DNA from: Caballeronia concitans
GTDB taxonomy: Bacteria > Pseudomonadota > Gammaproteobacteria > Burkholderiales > Burkholderiaceae
Length of the DNA: 64,000 nucleotides
Assembly: GCF_001544615.1 (NCBI RefSeq)
Contig: NZ_FCNV02000003.1
Location: forward strand, 62,001 to 126,000
Direction: 5' to 3'
In this document: positions 36,241-46,619 of the stretch, one piece after another
Position numbering within the stretch: position 1 is the stretch's first letter
Layout of the letters: each line of letters opens with the position of its first letter
The notes under the pieces: generated by a model
What the model was told of the DNA's origin: nothing
Seen by the model: only the letters and a program-made list of their open reading frames with translations
Databases searched by the model: none
Position numbers and translations under genes: made by a program

Positions 36241-37797
36241 ATGCCGTCCTCTCGTCCCTTCAACCTCCGTACGCTCGTCGCCGCGAGCGCAGTCGCTTCG
36301 ATCGTCGCGCTCGGTCCGGTGACCGCGCATGCGCAAAGCACCGCGGTCATGGCGGTCGCCTCGACCTTCACGACGCTCGATCCCTACGATGCCAACGACA
36401 CGCTCTCGCAAGCCGTGGCGAAGTCGTTTTATCAAGGGCTCTTCGGCTTCGACAAGGACATGAAGATTCAGAACGTGCTCGCGACGAGCTACGAAGCGAG
36501 TCCCGACGCGAAGGTCTACACGATCCATCTGCGCCAGGGCGTGAAGTTCCACGACGGTACCGACTTCAATGCGCAAGCGGTGAAGGCGTCGCTGGATCGC
36601 GTGATCGATCCTGCGAACAAGCTGAAGCGCTATAACCTGTTCAACAAGATCGACAAGACCGAAGTGATCGATCCGTACACGGTCAGGATCACGCTGAAGA
36701 TTCCGTTCTCCGCGTTCATCAACGTGCTTGCGCATCCGTCGGCGGTGATGATGTCGCCGGCCGCGATCCAGAAGTACGGCAAGGACATCGCGTTTCATCC
36801 GGTCGGCACGGGACCGTTCGAGTTCGTGGAATGGAAGCAGACCGACGATCTGAAGGTCAAGAAGTTCGCGGGCTACTGGAAGAAGGGCTACCCGAAGATC
36901 GACATGATCGACTGGAAGCCGGTCGTCGATAACAACACGCGCGCTGCGCTCATGCAGACGGGCGAAGCGGACTTCGCGTTCCAGGTTCCGTTCGAGCAGG
37001 CCGCCGCGCTCAAGACGAGCCCGAAGGTCGATCTGATCGCAGCGCCTTCCATCATTCAGCGCTACATCAGCATGAACATGAACCAGAAGCCCTTCGACAA
37101 CCCGAAGGTGCGCGAAGCGCTCAACTACGCGATCAACAAGGAAGCGCTCGTGAAGGTCGCGTTCGCGGGCTACGCGGTGCCGTCCGAAGGCGTCGTTCCG
37201 CCGGGCGTGGACTATGCGACGAAGCTGGGTCCGTGGAAGTACGATCCGGCGAAAGCGCGCGAGTTGCTGAAGGAAGCGGGCTATCCGAACGGTTTCGAAA
37301 CGACGCTATGGTCCGGCTACAACTACACGACGGCGCAGAAGATCATCCAGTTCGTGCAGCAGCAGCTCGCGCAAGTGGGCGTGAAGGCGTCGGTCGAGGC
37401 GCTCGAAGCGGGGCAGCGCGTGCAGCGTGTGGATAGCGCGCCCGATCCGGCCACGGCGCCCGTGCGCATGTATTACATCGGCTGGTCGTCGTCGACGGGC
37501 GAAGCGGACTGGGCGATATCGCCGCTGCTCGGCAGTTCGTCGATGCCGCCGAAGCTCGCGAATACGGCTTACTACAAGAACGATAACGTCGATGCCGACT
37601 TGCAGAAGGCGCTCGCCACCACCGACCGCACCGAGAAAGCCGCGCTCTATGCCGACGCGCAAAAGCGCATCTGGGCCGATGCGCCGTGGATCTTCCTCGT
37701 CACGGAGAAAGTGGTTTATGCGCGAAGCAAGCGGCTGTCCGGCGCGTACGTGATGCCCGACGGTTCGTTCAATTTCGACGAAATCGCTCTCAAGTAA
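36241..37797 (+). CDS. gsiB: Peptide ABC transporter substrate-binding protein (GsiB-type)
   Basis: 518 aa with a Sec signal peptide ending at AHAQS (about residue 31). AAAGGAG lies 5 nt before the ATG. SBP_bac_5 fold: [99 protein letters not shown]. Binds peptides in the periplasm for the following permeases. Substrate could be glutathione or modified peptides. Confidence 0.94.
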   Translation: MPSSRPFNLRTLVAASAVASIVALGPVTAHAQSTAVMAVASTFTTLDPYDANDTLSQAVAKSFYQGLFGFDKDMKIQNVLATSYEASPDAKVYTIHLRQGVKFHDGTDFNAQAVKASLDRVIDPANKLKRYNLFNKIDKTEVIDPYTVRITLKIPFSAFINVLAHPSAVMMSPAAIQKYGKDIAFHPVGTGPFEFVEWKQTDDLKVKKFAGYWKKGYPKIDMIDWKPVVDNNTRAALMQTGEADFAFQVPFEQAAALKTSPKVDLIAAPSIIQRYISMNMNQKPFDNPKVREALNYAINKEALVKVAFAGYAVPSEGVVPPGVDYATKLGPWKYDPAKARELLKEAGYPNGFETTLWSGYNYTTAQKIIQFVQQQLAQVGVKASVEALEAGQRVQRVDSAPDPATAPVRMYYIGWSSSTGEADWAISPLLGSSSMPPKLANTAYYKNDNVDADLQKALATTDRTEKAALYADAQKRIWADAPWIFLVTEKVVYARSKRLSGAYVMPDGSFNFDEIALK

Positions 37798-37818
37798 CCG
37801 TTAACGCCGTCCGACACG

Positions 37819-38739
37819 ATGCTCAACTTTCTCGCGAAACGTCTGCTCGGTCTGCTGCCGACGCTCTTCATCGTCGCGGTGCTGGTCTTTCTGTTCGTTC
37901 ACCTGTTGCCCGGCGATCCCGCGCGTCTTGCGGCGGGCGCCGAAGCGGACGAGGCAACGGTGGCGCTCGTGCGTGCCGATCTCGGTCTCGACAAGCCCTT
38001 GCCGCAGCAACTGGTGAACTTCTTCAGCAAGGTCGTGCATTTCGACTTCGGCATGTCGACGCGCAGCAAGCGGCCCGTCAGCACGGAAATCGCGGAACGC
38101 TTCATGCCGACGCTATGGCTCACGCTCGCCAGCATGGCGTGGGCCGTGGTGTTCGGCATGGCGATCGGCATCGTGTCGGCGGTGTGGCGCAACAAGTGGC
38201 CGGATCGCATCGGCATGACGCTCGCGGTGTCGGGCATATCGTTTCCGGCGTTCGCGCTCGGCATGCTGCTCATCGAGATCTTTTCGGTGAAGCTCGGCTG
38301 GCTGCCTATCGTCGGCGACGGCACGTGGCAAAGCTATGTGCTTCCGTCGCTCACGCTCGGCGCGGCGGTGGCCGCCGTCATGGCGCGCTTCACGCGGGCA
38401 TCGTTCGTCGAAGTGCTGGGCGAGGACTTCGTGCGCACCGCGCGCGCGAAGGGCGTTCATGAGCCGATGGTCATCGTCAAGCACTGTCTGCGCAACGCGA
38501 TGATTCCCGTCGTCACGATGATGGGCCTGCAATTCGGCTTTCTGCTCGGCGGCTCTATCGTCGTGGAGAAGGTATTCAACTGGCCGGGGCTCGGACGCCT
38601 GCTCGTGGATGCCGTCGAGATGCGCGACTATCCGGTGATTCAGGCGGAAGTGCTGCTGTTTTCGCTGGAGTTCATCGTCATCAATCTGGTGGTGGACGTG
38701 CTGTATGCGGTCATCAACCCGACCATCCGATTCAAGTGA
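37819..38739 (+). CDS. gsiC: Peptide ABC transporter permease (GsiC-type)
   Basis: 306 aa, six TM helices. N-terminal [31 protein letters not shown] is the usual DppB/GsiC start; the EAA loop reads [26 protein letters not shown]-terminal [39 protein letters not shown] fits. 21 bp after gsiB and 7 bp before gsiD. Confidence 0.95.
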   Translation: MLNFLAKRLLGLLPTLFIVAVLVFLFVHLLPGDPARLAAGAEADEATVALVRADLGLDKPLPQQLVNFFSKVVHFDFGMSTRSKRPVSTEIAERFMPTLWLTLASMAWAVVFGMAIGIVSAVWRNKWPDRIGMTLAVSGISFPAFALGMLLIEIFSVKLGWLPIVGDGTWQSYVLPSLTLGAAVAAVMARFTRASFVEVLGEDFVRTARAKGVHEPMVIVKHCLRNAMIPVVTMMGLQFGFLLGGSIVVEKVFNWPGLGRLLVDAVEMRDYPVIQAEVLLFSLEFIVINLVVDVLYAVINPTIRFK

Positions 38740-38746
38740 GGACCGC

Positions 38747-39637
38747 ATGAGCGTGACCGCCCCCATCGCGAAGAACGCACAGCAGGAAGTCCGCACGCCG
38801 TGGAGCGAGTTCTGGCGCAAGTTCAGGCAGCAGCACGTCGCGCTGATCGCGGCGGTGTTCGTGCTGCTGCTCGTGGTGATCGCGATCATCGCGCCGTATA
38901 TCGCGCCTTACGATCCCGAGAACTACTTCGACTACGATGCGCTCAACGCGGGGCCATCCGCTGCGCACTGGTTCGGCGTCGATTCGCTGGGCCGCGATAT
39001 CCTGAGCCGCATTCTCGTCGGCAGCCGCATCTCGTTGACGGCGGGGCTGGTGAGCGTCGTGATCGGCGCGATCATCGGCACGTTCTTCGGCCTGCTCGCC
39101 GGGTATTACGAAGGCCGGTGGGATCGCATCGTCATGCGCATATCCGACGTGCTGTTCGCGTTTCCCGGCATCCTGCTCGCTATCGGCGTGGTCGCCATTC
39201 TCGGCAACGGCATGGTGAACGTGGTGTTCGCGGTTGCCATTTTCAGCATTCCCGCGTTCGCGCGGCTCGTGCGCGGCAACACGCTCGCGCTCAAACATCT
39301 CACGTACATCGAAGCGGCGCGCAGCATCGGCGCGTCGGACTGGACCATCATCGTGCGGCACATTCTGCCGGGCACGATATCGTCGGTGGTCGTGTACTTC
39401 ACGATGCGCATCGGCACGTCGATCATCACGGCGGCGAGCCTGTCGTTCCTCGGTCTTGGCGCGCAGCCGCCGACGCCCGAATGGGGCGCGATGCTCAACG
39501 AAGCGCGCGCCGACATGACGATGGCCCCGCACGTCGCCATCTTCCCGAGCCTCGCGATCTTCCTGACGGTGCTCGCGTTCAATCTGCTGGGCGACGGCTT
39601 GCGCGACGCGCTCGATCCGAAGCTCGACCGCCCGTGA
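38747..39637 (+). CDS. gsiD: Peptide ABC transporter permease (GsiD-type)
   Basis: 296 aa from ATG 38747; an earlier in-frame start at 38705 lies inside gsiC. Six TM helices with the DppC/GsiD marks [35 protein letters not shown] and the EAA loop [25 protein letters not shown]. Pairs with GsiC. Overlaps the P1 peptidase start by 4 bp (GTGA). Confidence 0.95.
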   Translation: MSVTAPIAKNAQQEVRTPWSEFWRKFRQQHVALIAAVFVLLLVVIAIIAPYIAPYDPENYFDYDALNAGPSAAHWFGVDSLGRDILSRILVGSRISLTAGLVSVVIGAIIGTFFGLLAGYYEGRWDRIVMRISDVLFAFPGILLAIGVVAILGNGMVNVVFAVAIFSIPAFARLVRGNTLALKHLTYIEAARSIGASDWTIIVRHILPGTISSVVVYFTMRIGTSIITAASLSFLGLGAQPPTPEWGAMLNEARADMTMAPHVAIFPSLAIFLTVLAFNLLGDGLRDALDPKLDRP

Positions 39638-40659
39638 AAAGCGCGCCGCATATCGGTTCGATGGAGGCGGGCGCGCGCGGCAGTATCGCGGATGTCGCGG
39701 GCGTGAGCGTCGGGCATTGCACGTTGAATGACGGCGACGTGCAGACCGGCGTGACCGTCGTGCGTCCGCATGATGGCGACGTGTATCGCAACAAGGTGCC
39801 CGCCGCGTCGTGCGTGATCAACGGCTTCGGCAAGAGCACCGGTCTCGTTCAGGTCGATGAACTCGGCGTGCTCGAAACGCCTATCGCGCTGACCAATACG
39901 TTCGGTGTCGGTACGGTGGCGAATGCGCAAACTCATTCGGCATGCGAAATAAATCCGATGATCGGGCGTGATAGGCCCAGCGTGAATCCGCTCGTTTTCG
40001 AATGCAACGACGGTTATCTCAACGACATGCAGGCGTTCGCCGTGCAAGAGGCGCATTACCGCGATGCGCTCGCCGCCTGTTCGCAGGACTTCGCACGCGG
40101 CGCAGTCGGCGCGGGACGCGGGATGTCGTGCTTCGAGCTGAAGGGCGGAATCGGCACGGCATCGCGCATCGCGCATATCGAAGGGCGCACGTATGTCACG
40201 GGTGCGCTCGTGCTCGCCAACTTCGGTCGCCTGCCGCAACTCACTATCGCGGGCGATCACGTTGGACGCCGCCTTCATGCAGCGAAGCAAACGAAGATCG
40301 CGCCCGAGCAAGGCTCGATCATCATGCTGATCGCCACCGACGCGCCGCTCGATTCGCGCCAGCTTCGCCGCCTCGCGATGCGCGCCGCCGCCGGCCTCGC
40401 GCGCACCGGCTCGGTGTATGGCCACGGCAGCGGCGATATCGCGCTGGCGTTCTCGACCGCGTACACCGTCGCGCATAACGCCGCTTTCATCGCGATGCCG
40501 CCGCTGCTCGCCGACGCCTTCATCGATCCGCTGTTCCAGGCCGCCGCCGACAGCATCGAACAGGCCATTCTCGATGCGCTTTTCAGCGCGGAAAGCGTGA
40601 CGGGCCGCGACGGACATCGCCGGATATCGCTAACGGATGCATTGAAGACGCAACCATGA
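39634..40659 (+). CDS. P1-family peptidase (DmpA/BapA-like aminopeptidase)
   Basis: 341 aa from GTG 39634, coupled to gsiD; ATG 39661 is the alternative. The P1 family cleaves itself to expose a serine nucleophile and includes L-aminopeptidase/D-amidase DmpA and beta-peptidyl aminopeptidases. Motifs: [64 protein letters not shown], and [18 protein letters not shown] with the proposed nucleophile S266. Likely removes N-terminal beta- or D-residues from imported peptides. Confidence 0.93.
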   Translation: MKSAPHIGSMEAGARGSIADVAGVSVGHCTLNDGDVQTGVTVVRPHDGDVYRNKVPAASCVINGFGKSTGLVQVDELGVLETPIALTNTFGVGTVANAQTHSACEINPMIGRDRPSVNPLVFECNDGYLNDMQAFAVQEAHYRDALAACSQDFARGAVGAGRGMSCFELKGGIGTASRIAHIEGRTYVTGALVLANFGRLPQLTIAGDHVGRRLHAAKQTKIAPEQGSIIMLIATDAPLDSRQLRRLAMRAAAGLARTGSVYGHGSGDIALAFSTAYTVAHNAAFIAMPPLLADAFIDPLFQAAADSIEQAILDALFSAESVTGRDGHRRISLTDALKTQP

Positions 40660-41489
40660 AAGTGCTCATCTCGACGGACATCGAAGGCATCGCGGGCGTC
40701 TTTCATCCGGAGCAGACGCGGCCCGGCAACGCGGAGTACGAGCAGGCGCGCCGCTGGATGACGAACGAAGCCAACGCCGCTGCGCAAGGCGCATTCGATG
40801 CGGGCGCATCGCAAGTGTTGATCAACGATTCGCACGGCAGCTTTCGCAACCTGTTGCCCGATGCGCTCGATCCACGCGTGCGGATCGTGCTCGGCAAGCC
40901 GCGCATGCTCGGCATGATGGCGGGGCTGGAGGCATCGCCGGAACTCGTCTTCATGATCGGCTATCACGCGCGGGCGCAGAGCCTCGGCATCCTCGCGCAT
41001 ACCATCAACAGCTTCGCGTTCGCGAGCGTGACGATCGATGGCGAAGAGGCCGGCGAAGCGGCGCTCTACGGCCGGCTCGCGCAGGAACGCGGCGCGCGCG
41101 TCGCGCTGCTCACGGGCGACGACGTCTTCGGCGCCGAAACCTTGCCGGCGTTTCCCGGCGCGCGCTTTCTGTGCGTGAAGACCGCGCACGGCTATTCGAG
41201 CGGCGTGACCGAAACGCCCGCCGCCGCGTGCGAAGCCATCCGCCGCGCGGCGCGGGAGGTGGTCGAATCGGCGCTTGCATCGCCGGCGACGAAGCCGCGC
41301 GCACCGGACACGCTCATCGAAACGCGCTGCGAAGTGCGCGTGCAAACCACGGCGCTCGCCGATCTCTTCAGCCAGTGGCCGACGCTGGAACGCATCGACG
41401 CCGTCACGATCGCGTTCGACGCAGCGAGCGCGGAAGACGTGATCCGCACGCTCAATTGCCTCTCGGCAATGTCGTTCATGTTACGGTGA
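40656..41489 (+). CDS. dppA: M55-family D-aminopeptidase (DppA-like)
   Basis: 277 aa. Zinc ligands of the B. subtilis enzyme align: D8 and E10 in ISTDIEGIAG, H60 in NDSHGS, H104 in GYHARA, and E134 in DGEEAGEAAL; VKTAHGYSSGVTETP is also typical. Releases N-terminal D-amino acids such as D-Ala-D-Ala products. Overlaps the P1 peptidase gene by 4 bp (ATGA), so it is the last gene of the run started at 32372. Confidence 0.94.
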   Translation: MKVLISTDIEGIAGVFHPEQTRPGNAEYEQARRWMTNEANAAAQGAFDAGASQVLINDSHGSFRNLLPDALDPRVRIVLGKPRMLGMMAGLEASPELVFMIGYHARAQSLGILAHTINSFAFASVTIDGEEAGEAALYGRLAQERGARVALLTGDDVFGAETLPAFPGARFLCVKTAHGYSSGVTETPAAACEAIRRAAREVVESALASPATKPRAPDTLIETRCEVRVQTTALADLFSQWPTLERIDAVTIAFDAASAEDVIRTLNCLSAMSFMLR

Positions 41490-41540
41490 AAGACCGAACT
41501 ATCGTTAGAATGCCGATATTGGCTTTCGCAGGCGGCGTAC

Positions 41541-41768
41541 ATGCATTACGTGAAGCTGGAACACAACGACGACACCGCGCTCGATCCCGCCGATCCCGAA
41601 CTCGTGATGCGCGGCTCGCTGTTCATCGACGGCCATGAGGCAGGCTGTTGGGAAGCACGGCGCGACGGCACGTGGGTGGCGCATCTGCGGCATGAGAAAG
41701 GATGGATTGTCGAGCAAAGCCGCGTTGCGCTCATCGAGCGGCTCGCCCGCTTTCATTCAGATAACTAA
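41541..41768 (+). CDS. Small hypothetical protein
   Basis: 75 aa, acidic at the N-terminus, with a beta-rich reading (VMRGSLFIDGHEAGCWEARRDGTWVAHLRHEKGWIVEQ) and a helical end. 9 bp before crcB, so possibly cotranscribed. Not recognised. Confidence 0.6.
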   Translation: MHYVKLEHNDDTALDPADPELVMRGSLFIDGHEAGCWEARRDGTWVAHLRHEKGWIVEQSRVALIERLARFHSDN

Positions 41769-41777
41769 GCTTAATTC

Positions 41778-42155
41778 ATGTACCTGTCGATCATCGCCGT
41801 GGGTATCGGCGGCGGCCTCGGTTCGCTGCTCAGATGGGCGCTCGGTCTGCGCCTCAACGCAGTCTTTCCGAACCTGCCGCTCGGCACGTTCACGGCGAAC
41901 GTCGTCGCGGGATACATCATCGGCGTGGCGGTCGCCTTCTTCGCGCGCTTTCCGGACATCCCGGTCGAATGGCGGCTCTTCGTCATCACCGGATTGATGG
42001 GCGGGCTGTCCACGTTCTCGACGTTTTCCTCGGAAGTCGTCGCGCATCTCGAACAGGGGCGGCTCGGCTGGGCGCTTATCGAAATCGCGGCGCACGTGGG
42101 CGCGTCGCTCGTGATGACGGCGCTCGGCATCGCGACCGTCGCCGCCGCGAGCTGA
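41778..42155 (+). CDS. crcB: Fluoride ion channel CrcB/Fluc
   Basis: 125 aa, four TM helices, antiparallel dimer that exports fluoride. [31 protein letters not shown] and [16 protein letters not shown] (the Phe box and Ser/Thr-lined pore) are conserved. No fluoride riboswitch is apparent upstream. Confidence 0.94.
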   Translation: MYLSIIAVGIGGGLGSLLRWALGLRLNAVFPNLPLGTFTANVVAGYIIGVAVAFFARFPDIPVEWRLFVITGLMGGLSTFSTFSSEVVAHLEQGRLGWALIEIAAHVGASLVMTALGIATVAAAS

Positions 42156-42270
42156 CTTCGCCACACCTTTTGGCGATTGCCCCGCGCATGTTCCCTACAA
42201 TTGCCTCCCGCGTCCTCGACGCTCCACACTTCGCTGCGCCTGCAGCGGCTTTATTTTTGACCGCAAGAAG

Positions 42271-42756
42271 ATGGTGAAATACATGCCCGAGTTCCCGCTT
42301 ATCGAAATCAGACCGTACCGGGCGAGTGATCTCGACGGCGTCATCGAACTGTTTCTGCGCGCGGTGCGCGAGACGGCATCGGCCGATTACAACCAGAAAC
42401 AGATCGACGTGTGGGCGCAAGCCGACCCGGACGAATGGGCGCTGGCCCGTGCAAGCCGCCCGACGTGGGTCGCGTTCACGGACGGCCAGCTCGCGGGGTT
42501 CGCCGATCTGGAGCACACCGGGCTCATCGACATGATGTTCGTGCACCCGGAGCATCAGCGCAAAGGCGTGGCGACGGCGCTGCTCGCGCGCATCGAAGCC
42601 GAAGCGGACGAAGCCGGAATTCAGGTCCTGCACACGTACGCCAGCGCGACCGCGCAGCCGTTCTTCGAATATTGCGGCTTCAAGATGCTGCTCGCACGCG
42701 CGGTCACGGTGCGCGGCCAGCGCTTCGTGCAGTTCGTCATGGAGAAGATGCTGTGA
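42271..42756 (+). CDS. GNAT-family N-acetyltransferase
   Basis: 161 aa from ATG 42271; ATG 42283 (MPEFPLIEIRPYRASD) is equally likely. Acetyl-CoA site MMFVHPEHQRKGVATALLARIEAEADEAG, with a C-terminal ASATAQPFFEYCGFKMLLARAVTVRGQRFVQFVMEK. Closest to the YafP/PhnO-like cluster. Substrate unknown. Followed by the hutH control region. Confidence 0.88.
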   Translation: MVKYMPEFPLIEIRPYRASDLDGVIELFLRAVRETASADYNQKQIDVWAQADPDEWALARASRPTWVAFTDGQLAGFADLEHTGLIDMMFVHPEHQRKGVATALLARIEAEADEAGIQVLHTYASATAQPFFEYCGFKMLLARAVTVRGQRFVQFVMEKML

Positions 42757-42768
42757 CGCTGACGTCAT

Positions 42769-42781
42769 CTGTATAGACAAG
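42769..42781. promoter_or_regulatory. HutC-type operator upstream of hutH (distal)
   Basis: CTGTATAGACAAG, a one-mismatch palindrome that matches the perfect hutU operator at 10 or more positions. Lies 119 bp before the hutH start, about 98 bp from the proximal copy, so HutC could bind both together. Confidence 0.7.
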
Positions 42782-42866
42782 GCGATCCCGACTCCGGGTT
42801 TCTTCTCGGTGGATTCCCGGATTTCCTCTTGTTTCGCCGTTTATGCCCGTTTAGACTGGCGTCTGA

Positions 42867-42880
42867 CTTGTATAGACAGG
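42867..42880. promoter_or_regulatory. HutC-type operator overlapping the hutH ribosome-binding site
   Basis: CTTGTATAGACAGG, ending 7 nt before the hutH ATG. Its right arm shares bases with the AGGA of the Shine-Dalgarno, so bound HutC would sit at the very 5' end of the gene. Confidence 0.75.
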
Positions 42881-42887
42881 ACGAAAC

Positions 42888-44435
42888 ATGATTACGCTGA
42901 CGCCCGGAAAACTCACGCTGCCGCAACTGCGCCGCATCGCGCGCGGCTCCGACTCGCTGCGCCTCGATCCGGCGAGCTTCGACGCCATCGACGCGAGCGC
43001 GCGCGCCGTCGCGGCCATCGCCGCCAAGGGCGATCCCGCTTACGGCATCAACACGGGCTTCGGGCGGCTCGCCAACACGCATATTCCCGCTGATCAGCTC
43101 GAACTGCTGCAGCGCAACCTGGTGCTGTCGCACGCGGTGGGCGTCGGTGAACCGATGTCCCGGCCGGTGGTGCGACTCTTGATGGCGCTAAAGCTCTCGA
43201 GCCTCGGGCGCGGTCATTCCGGCATCCGCCGCGAAGTCATCGACGCGCTCTTCACGCTGTTCAACGCCGACGTGCTGCCGGTCATCCCGGTGAAGGGATC
43301 GGTCGGCGCATCGGGCGATCTCGCGCCGCTCGCGCATATGTCGACGGTCCTGCTCGGCATCGGCGAAGTCATGGTGCGCGGCGAACGGGCGAGCGCGCTC
43401 GACGGCCTCGCGGTCGCCGGCCTCAAGCCGCTCACGCTGCAGGCGAAGGAAGGGCTGGCGCTTCTGAACGGCACCCAGGCTTCGGCGGCGCTCGCGCTCT
43501 ACAACCTCTTCGCGATCGAAGACCTGTTTCGCACCGGGCTCGTGGCGGGCGCGCTCTCGGTGGATGCGGCGGCGGGTTCCGTCGTTCCGTTCGATGCGCG
43601 CATTCACGAACTGCGCGGGCATCGCGGACAGATGGACGCGGCAGCGGCGTATCGCACGTTGCTCGAAGGCTCGGGCATCAATCTGTCGCATGCGGACTGC
43701 GAGAAGGTGCAGGACCCGTACAGCCTGCGCTGCCAGCCGCAGGTGATGGGCGCGTGCCTCGACCAGATGCGCCACGCGGCAGACGTGCTCATGATCGAAG
43801 CGAACGCCGTCTCCGACAATCCGCTGATCTTCCCCGATACCGGCGAAGTGCTGTCCGGCGGCAATTTCCACGCGGAGCCGGTTGCGTTCGCCGCCGACAA
43901 TCTCGCGCTCGCCGCAGCCGAAATCGGCGCGCTGGCCGAGCGCCGCATCGCGCTTCTGATCGACGCGACGCTGTCCGGCCTGCCACCGTTCCTCGTGCGC
44001 GATGGCGGCGTGAACTCCGGCTTCATGATCGCGCATGTGACGGCGGCGGCGCTGGCATCGGAGAACAAGACGCTCGCGCATCCCGCTTCCGTCGATTCCT
44101 TGCCGACTTCCGCGAATCAGGAAGATCACGTTTCGATGGCCACGTTCGCCGCGCGCAAGCTCGGCGACATCGCGAGCAACACGGCCAACATTCTCGCGAT
44201 CGAGTTGCTCGCGGCGGCGCAGGGCGTCGATCTGCGCGCGCCGCACAAGACGAGCGCGCGGCTCGCCGAAGTGATGAACACGCTGCGCGGTCGCGTCGCG
44301 CATTACGATCTGGATCATTACTTCGCGCCCGATATCGCCGCCATTGCGACGCTCGTTCAGGACGGCGAGATCGCCAAGCACAGCCCGTTCTCGTTTGCAT
44401 CCGAAGCGGTGGAAGCGGCGGAAGCGAGCGCATGA
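42888..44435 (+). CDS. hutH: Histidine ammonia-lyase
   Basis: 515 aa. First step of histidine degradation: histidine to trans-urocanate and ammonia. The MIO-forming triad is A141-S142-G143 in [15 protein letters not shown]. Other marks: [64 protein letters not shown]. Overlaps hutC by 4 bp. Two HutC operators precede it. Confidence 0.97.
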   Translation: MITLTPGKLTLPQLRRIARGSDSLRLDPASFDAIDASARAVAAIAAKGDPAYGINTGFGRLANTHIPADQLELLQRNLVLSHAVGVGEPMSRPVVRLLMALKLSSLGRGHSGIRREVIDALFTLFNADVLPVIPVKGSVGASGDLAPLAHMSTVLLGIGEVMVRGERASALDGLAVAGLKPLTLQAKEGLALLNGTQASAALALYNLFAIEDLFRTGLVAGALSVDAAAGSVVPFDARIHELRGHRGQMDAAAAYRTLLEGSGINLSHADCEKVQDPYSLRCQPQVMGACLDQMRHAADVLMIEANAVSDNPLIFPDTGEVLSGGNFHAEPVAFAADNLALAAAEIGALAERRIALLIDATLSGLPPFLVRDGGVNSGFMIAHVTAAALASENKTLAHPASVDSLPTSANQEDHVSMATFAARKLGDIASNTANILAIELLAAAQGVDLRAPHKTSARLAEVMNTLRGRVAHYDLDHYFAPDIAAIATLVQDGEIAKHSPFSFASEAVEAAEASA

Positions 44436-45127
44436 ACACGCCCGCTTATCAGGAAATCAAGGATTACATCCTCGGGCGCATTCACGTCGGCGAGTGGAAA
44501 GAGGGCGATCAGGTGCCTTCCGAAAACGAGCTTGCGCGCGAATTCAAGGTCGCACGCATGACGGTGAACCGCGCGCTGCGCGAGCTGACGGCGGAGCAGG
44601 TGCTTACGCGCGTGCAGGGCGCGGGCACGTTCGTCGCGCAGCCGAAATACGCGTCGACGCTCGTGGAGATTCGCAGCATTTCCGATGAGATCGTCGCGCG
44701 CGAGCATGCCTATCGCGCGGAGGTGCTGCATCTGGGGGCATCCATCGTCGATGAAACGCTCGCCGCCGAAATGCAGCTTGCGCCCGGCAGTCCCGTGTTC
44801 CATTCGCGCGTGCTGCACTTCGAGAACGACGAGCCGGTGCAACTCGAGGAGCGCTACGTGAGTCCCGCGCTCGCGCCGGAATACGCGCGGCAGGATTTCA
44901 CGACGATCACGCCGAATCAATATCTGATGACCGCCGCGCCGCTGCAGCGCGTGGAGTACCGGATCGAGGCGTCGGTGCCGTCGGCGGAAATTCGCCATGC
45001 GCTCGCGATGGCCGAACACGAGCCGTGTCTCATGCTGCATCGGCGGACGTGGTCGCGCGACGCGGTGGCGTCGGTCGCCAATCTCTGGCATCCGGGCGAC
45101 CGCTACCAGTTCACCGGACATTTCTGA
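44432..45127 (+). CDS. hutC: HutC repressor (GntR family)
   Basis: 231 aa. N-terminal GntR winged HTH (about 5-70: [44 protein letters not shown]) and a C-terminal UTRA effector domain (about 90-230) that senses urocanate. Self-controlled through the hutH operators. Coupled to hutH and hutD by 4-bp and 1-bp overlaps. Confidence 0.96.
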   Translation: MNTPAYQEIKDYILGRIHVGEWKEGDQVPSENELAREFKVARMTVNRALRELTAEQVLTRVQGAGTFVAQPKYASTLVEIRSISDEIVAREHAYRAEVLHLGASIVDETLAAEMQLAPGSPVFHSRVLHFENDEPVQLEERYVSPALAPEYARQDFTTITPNQYLMTAAPLQRVEYRIEASVPSAEIRHALAMAEHEPCLMLHRRTWSRDAVASVANLWHPGDRYQFTGHF

Positions 45128-45693
45128 TGCCGACGATCCTCCGCGCTGCTTCGCTCGTCGACGTCCCTTGGAAGAACGGCGGCGGCGTCACGCGCGAGAT
45201 CGCGTCGGGTCCGCCGGGCGCGTCGCTGGATGCGTTCGCGTGGCGGCTATCGGTCGCGGATGTATCGGCGGACGGAGCGTTTTCCGCCTTTGCCGGCGTG
45301 GACCGCGTGCTCGTGCTGCTCGATGGCGCCGGCATGCGGCTCGCCGAGGCGAGCGGGCGCGTGCATGTGCTCGATCAGCCGCTCGCAATGGCGCGCTTCG
45401 CCGGCGAAACGCCGATTCACGCGAGCCTGCTCGACGGCCCGACGCGCGATTTCAACGTGATGGTGCGGCGCGGCCGGGCGCGGGCGTCGGTGGACATTCG
45501 GCGCGGCGCGGCGCGCGAGATCGGCGCCGGGCACGACCTCACGTTCGTTCATTGCGTGAGCGGCAGTCTCGCGGTAGATGCGGATGGCACGACGCTCGGC
45601 CCCGGCGATACGCTGTGCATTGATCGCGCGGCGTTGCGCGTCGAAGCCGCGGCCGATAGTGCGTGGCTGTACATCGGCATCGACCTGCTTTGA
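45127..45693 (+). CDS. hutD: HutD family protein
   Basis: 188 aa, cupin-like fold. LVDVPWKNGGGVTREIASGP is the HutD signature near the start, followed by FAWRLSVADVSADGAFSAFAGVDRVLVLLDGAGM and DLTFVHCVSGSLAVDADG. HutD is proposed to keep hut expression in bounds; its chemistry is unknown. Start codon shares its first base with the hutC stop. Confidence 0.94.
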   Translation: MPTILRAASLVDVPWKNGGGVTREIASGPPGASLDAFAWRLSVADVSADGAFSAFAGVDRVLVLLDGAGMRLAEASGRVHVLDQPLAMARFAGETPIHASLLDGPTRDFNVMVRRGRARASVDIRRGAAREIGAGHDLTFVHCVSGSLAVDADGTTLGPGDTLCIDRAALRVEAAADSAWLYIGIDLL

Positions 45694-45713
45694 CGGCATC
45701 GGGTAGACACGAC

Positions 45714-45782
45714 ATGAACCTGTTCTTCGCCGCACACGCGGGCCTGCCAGACGGCGCGGCGCTGCACGCGTTGCTCGCGTGA
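45714..45782 (+). pseudogene. hutF: 22-codon ORF, likely internal-deletion scar of hutF
   Basis: Sits between hutD and hutG, where relatives carry the formimidoylglutamate deiminase gene hutF (about 450 codons). It reads MNLFFAAHAGLPDG-AALHALLA then stop. The first part resembles the start of HutF (an L-P-D-G motif a dozen residues in) and the last part the helical end of HutF (RYRxALxxLL-like). An in-frame deletion of everything between would yield just this. The match rests on my memory of the family and is short, so chance is possible. Confidence 0.4.
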
Positions 45783-45806
45783 GGCCCAATCAACGAGGCT
45801 GCCGAC

Positions 45807-46619
45807 ATGGAAACCACCGACGAATGCTCGATCTACACGCTCGAGCGCGGCAGCGCGCCGCTCCTGATTTCGATACCGCATCGCGGCACGCGCATTCCGG
45901 ACGCGCTCGCGGAGGAGATGACGCCGGTTGCGCGGCGCGTCGATGATTGCGACTGGCATCTCGAACGCCTCTACGCGTTCGCGCGCGAGATGGGCGCGTC
46001 GATTCTGCTGCCGGAATTCGCGCGCTATGTGATCGACCTGAACCGCCCGCCCGACGACGCGAATCTCTATCCGGGCCGCGACACGACCGGCCTCTGTCCC
46101 GTCGATACGTTCGAAAAGGAGCCGCTCTATTTGCCGGGTCATGTGCCGTCGCGCGAACAGATCGAGGCGCGCCGTGCGCTCTACTGGCAGCCGTATCACG
46201 ATGCACTCGCCGCCGAGCTCGCCGCGCTGCGCGAGGCGCATGGCCGCGTGCTTCTATGGGAGGCGCATTCGATCCGCTCGGTCGTGCCGCGCTTCTTCGA
46301 TGGCCGTCTGCCCGATTTCAACTTCGGCACGGCGGACGGAGCATCGGCGGCAGCGGGGCTGGCGGAGCGGCTGGCGGGAATCGTCGAGCGCGACGGGCGG
46401 TACTCGACTGTCGCCAACGGGCGTTTCAAGGGCGGCTACATCACACGGCGTTATGGCGAGCCGGCCAATGGCGTTCACGCCGTTCAGCTCGAACTCACGC
46501 AGGTCACGTACATGGAGGAATCGTCGCCCTACGCATACGACGAGAGCCGCGCCAGCGACGTGCAGCCGTTGTTGCGCACGCTGCTCGAAGCGGCGGTCGA
46601 ACACGTACGGGCGGGATAA
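45807..46619 (+). CDS. hutG: N-formylglutamate deformylase
   Basis: 270 aa, FGase family. Hydrolyses N-formyl-L-glutamate to glutamate and formate, last step of the HutF-HutG branch. SIPHRGTRIPDALAEEM, DWHLERLYAFAREMGASILLPEFARYVIDLNRPPDD, VLLWEAHSIRSVVPRFFDGRLPDFNFGTADG and FKGGYITRRYG are typical. Its substrate is normally made by HutF, which is not intact in this window. Confidence 0.95.
   Translation: METTDECSIYTLERGSAPLLISIPHRGTRIPDALAEEMTPVARRVDDCDWHLERLYAFAREMGASILLPEFARYVIDLNRPPDDANLYPGRDTTGLCPVDTFEKEPLYLPGHVPSREQIEARRALYWQPYHDALAAELAALREAHGRVLLWEAHSIRSVVPRFFDGRLPDFNFGTADGASAAAGLAERLAGIVERDGRYSTVANGRFKGGYITRRYGEPANGVHAVQLELTQVTYMEESSPYAYDESRASDVQPLLRTLLEAAVEHVRAG

Noticed and set aside
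41490-41777. Fluoride riboswitch before crcB
   Set aside because: No conserved pseudoknot sequence found upstream of crcB or of the small gene before it.
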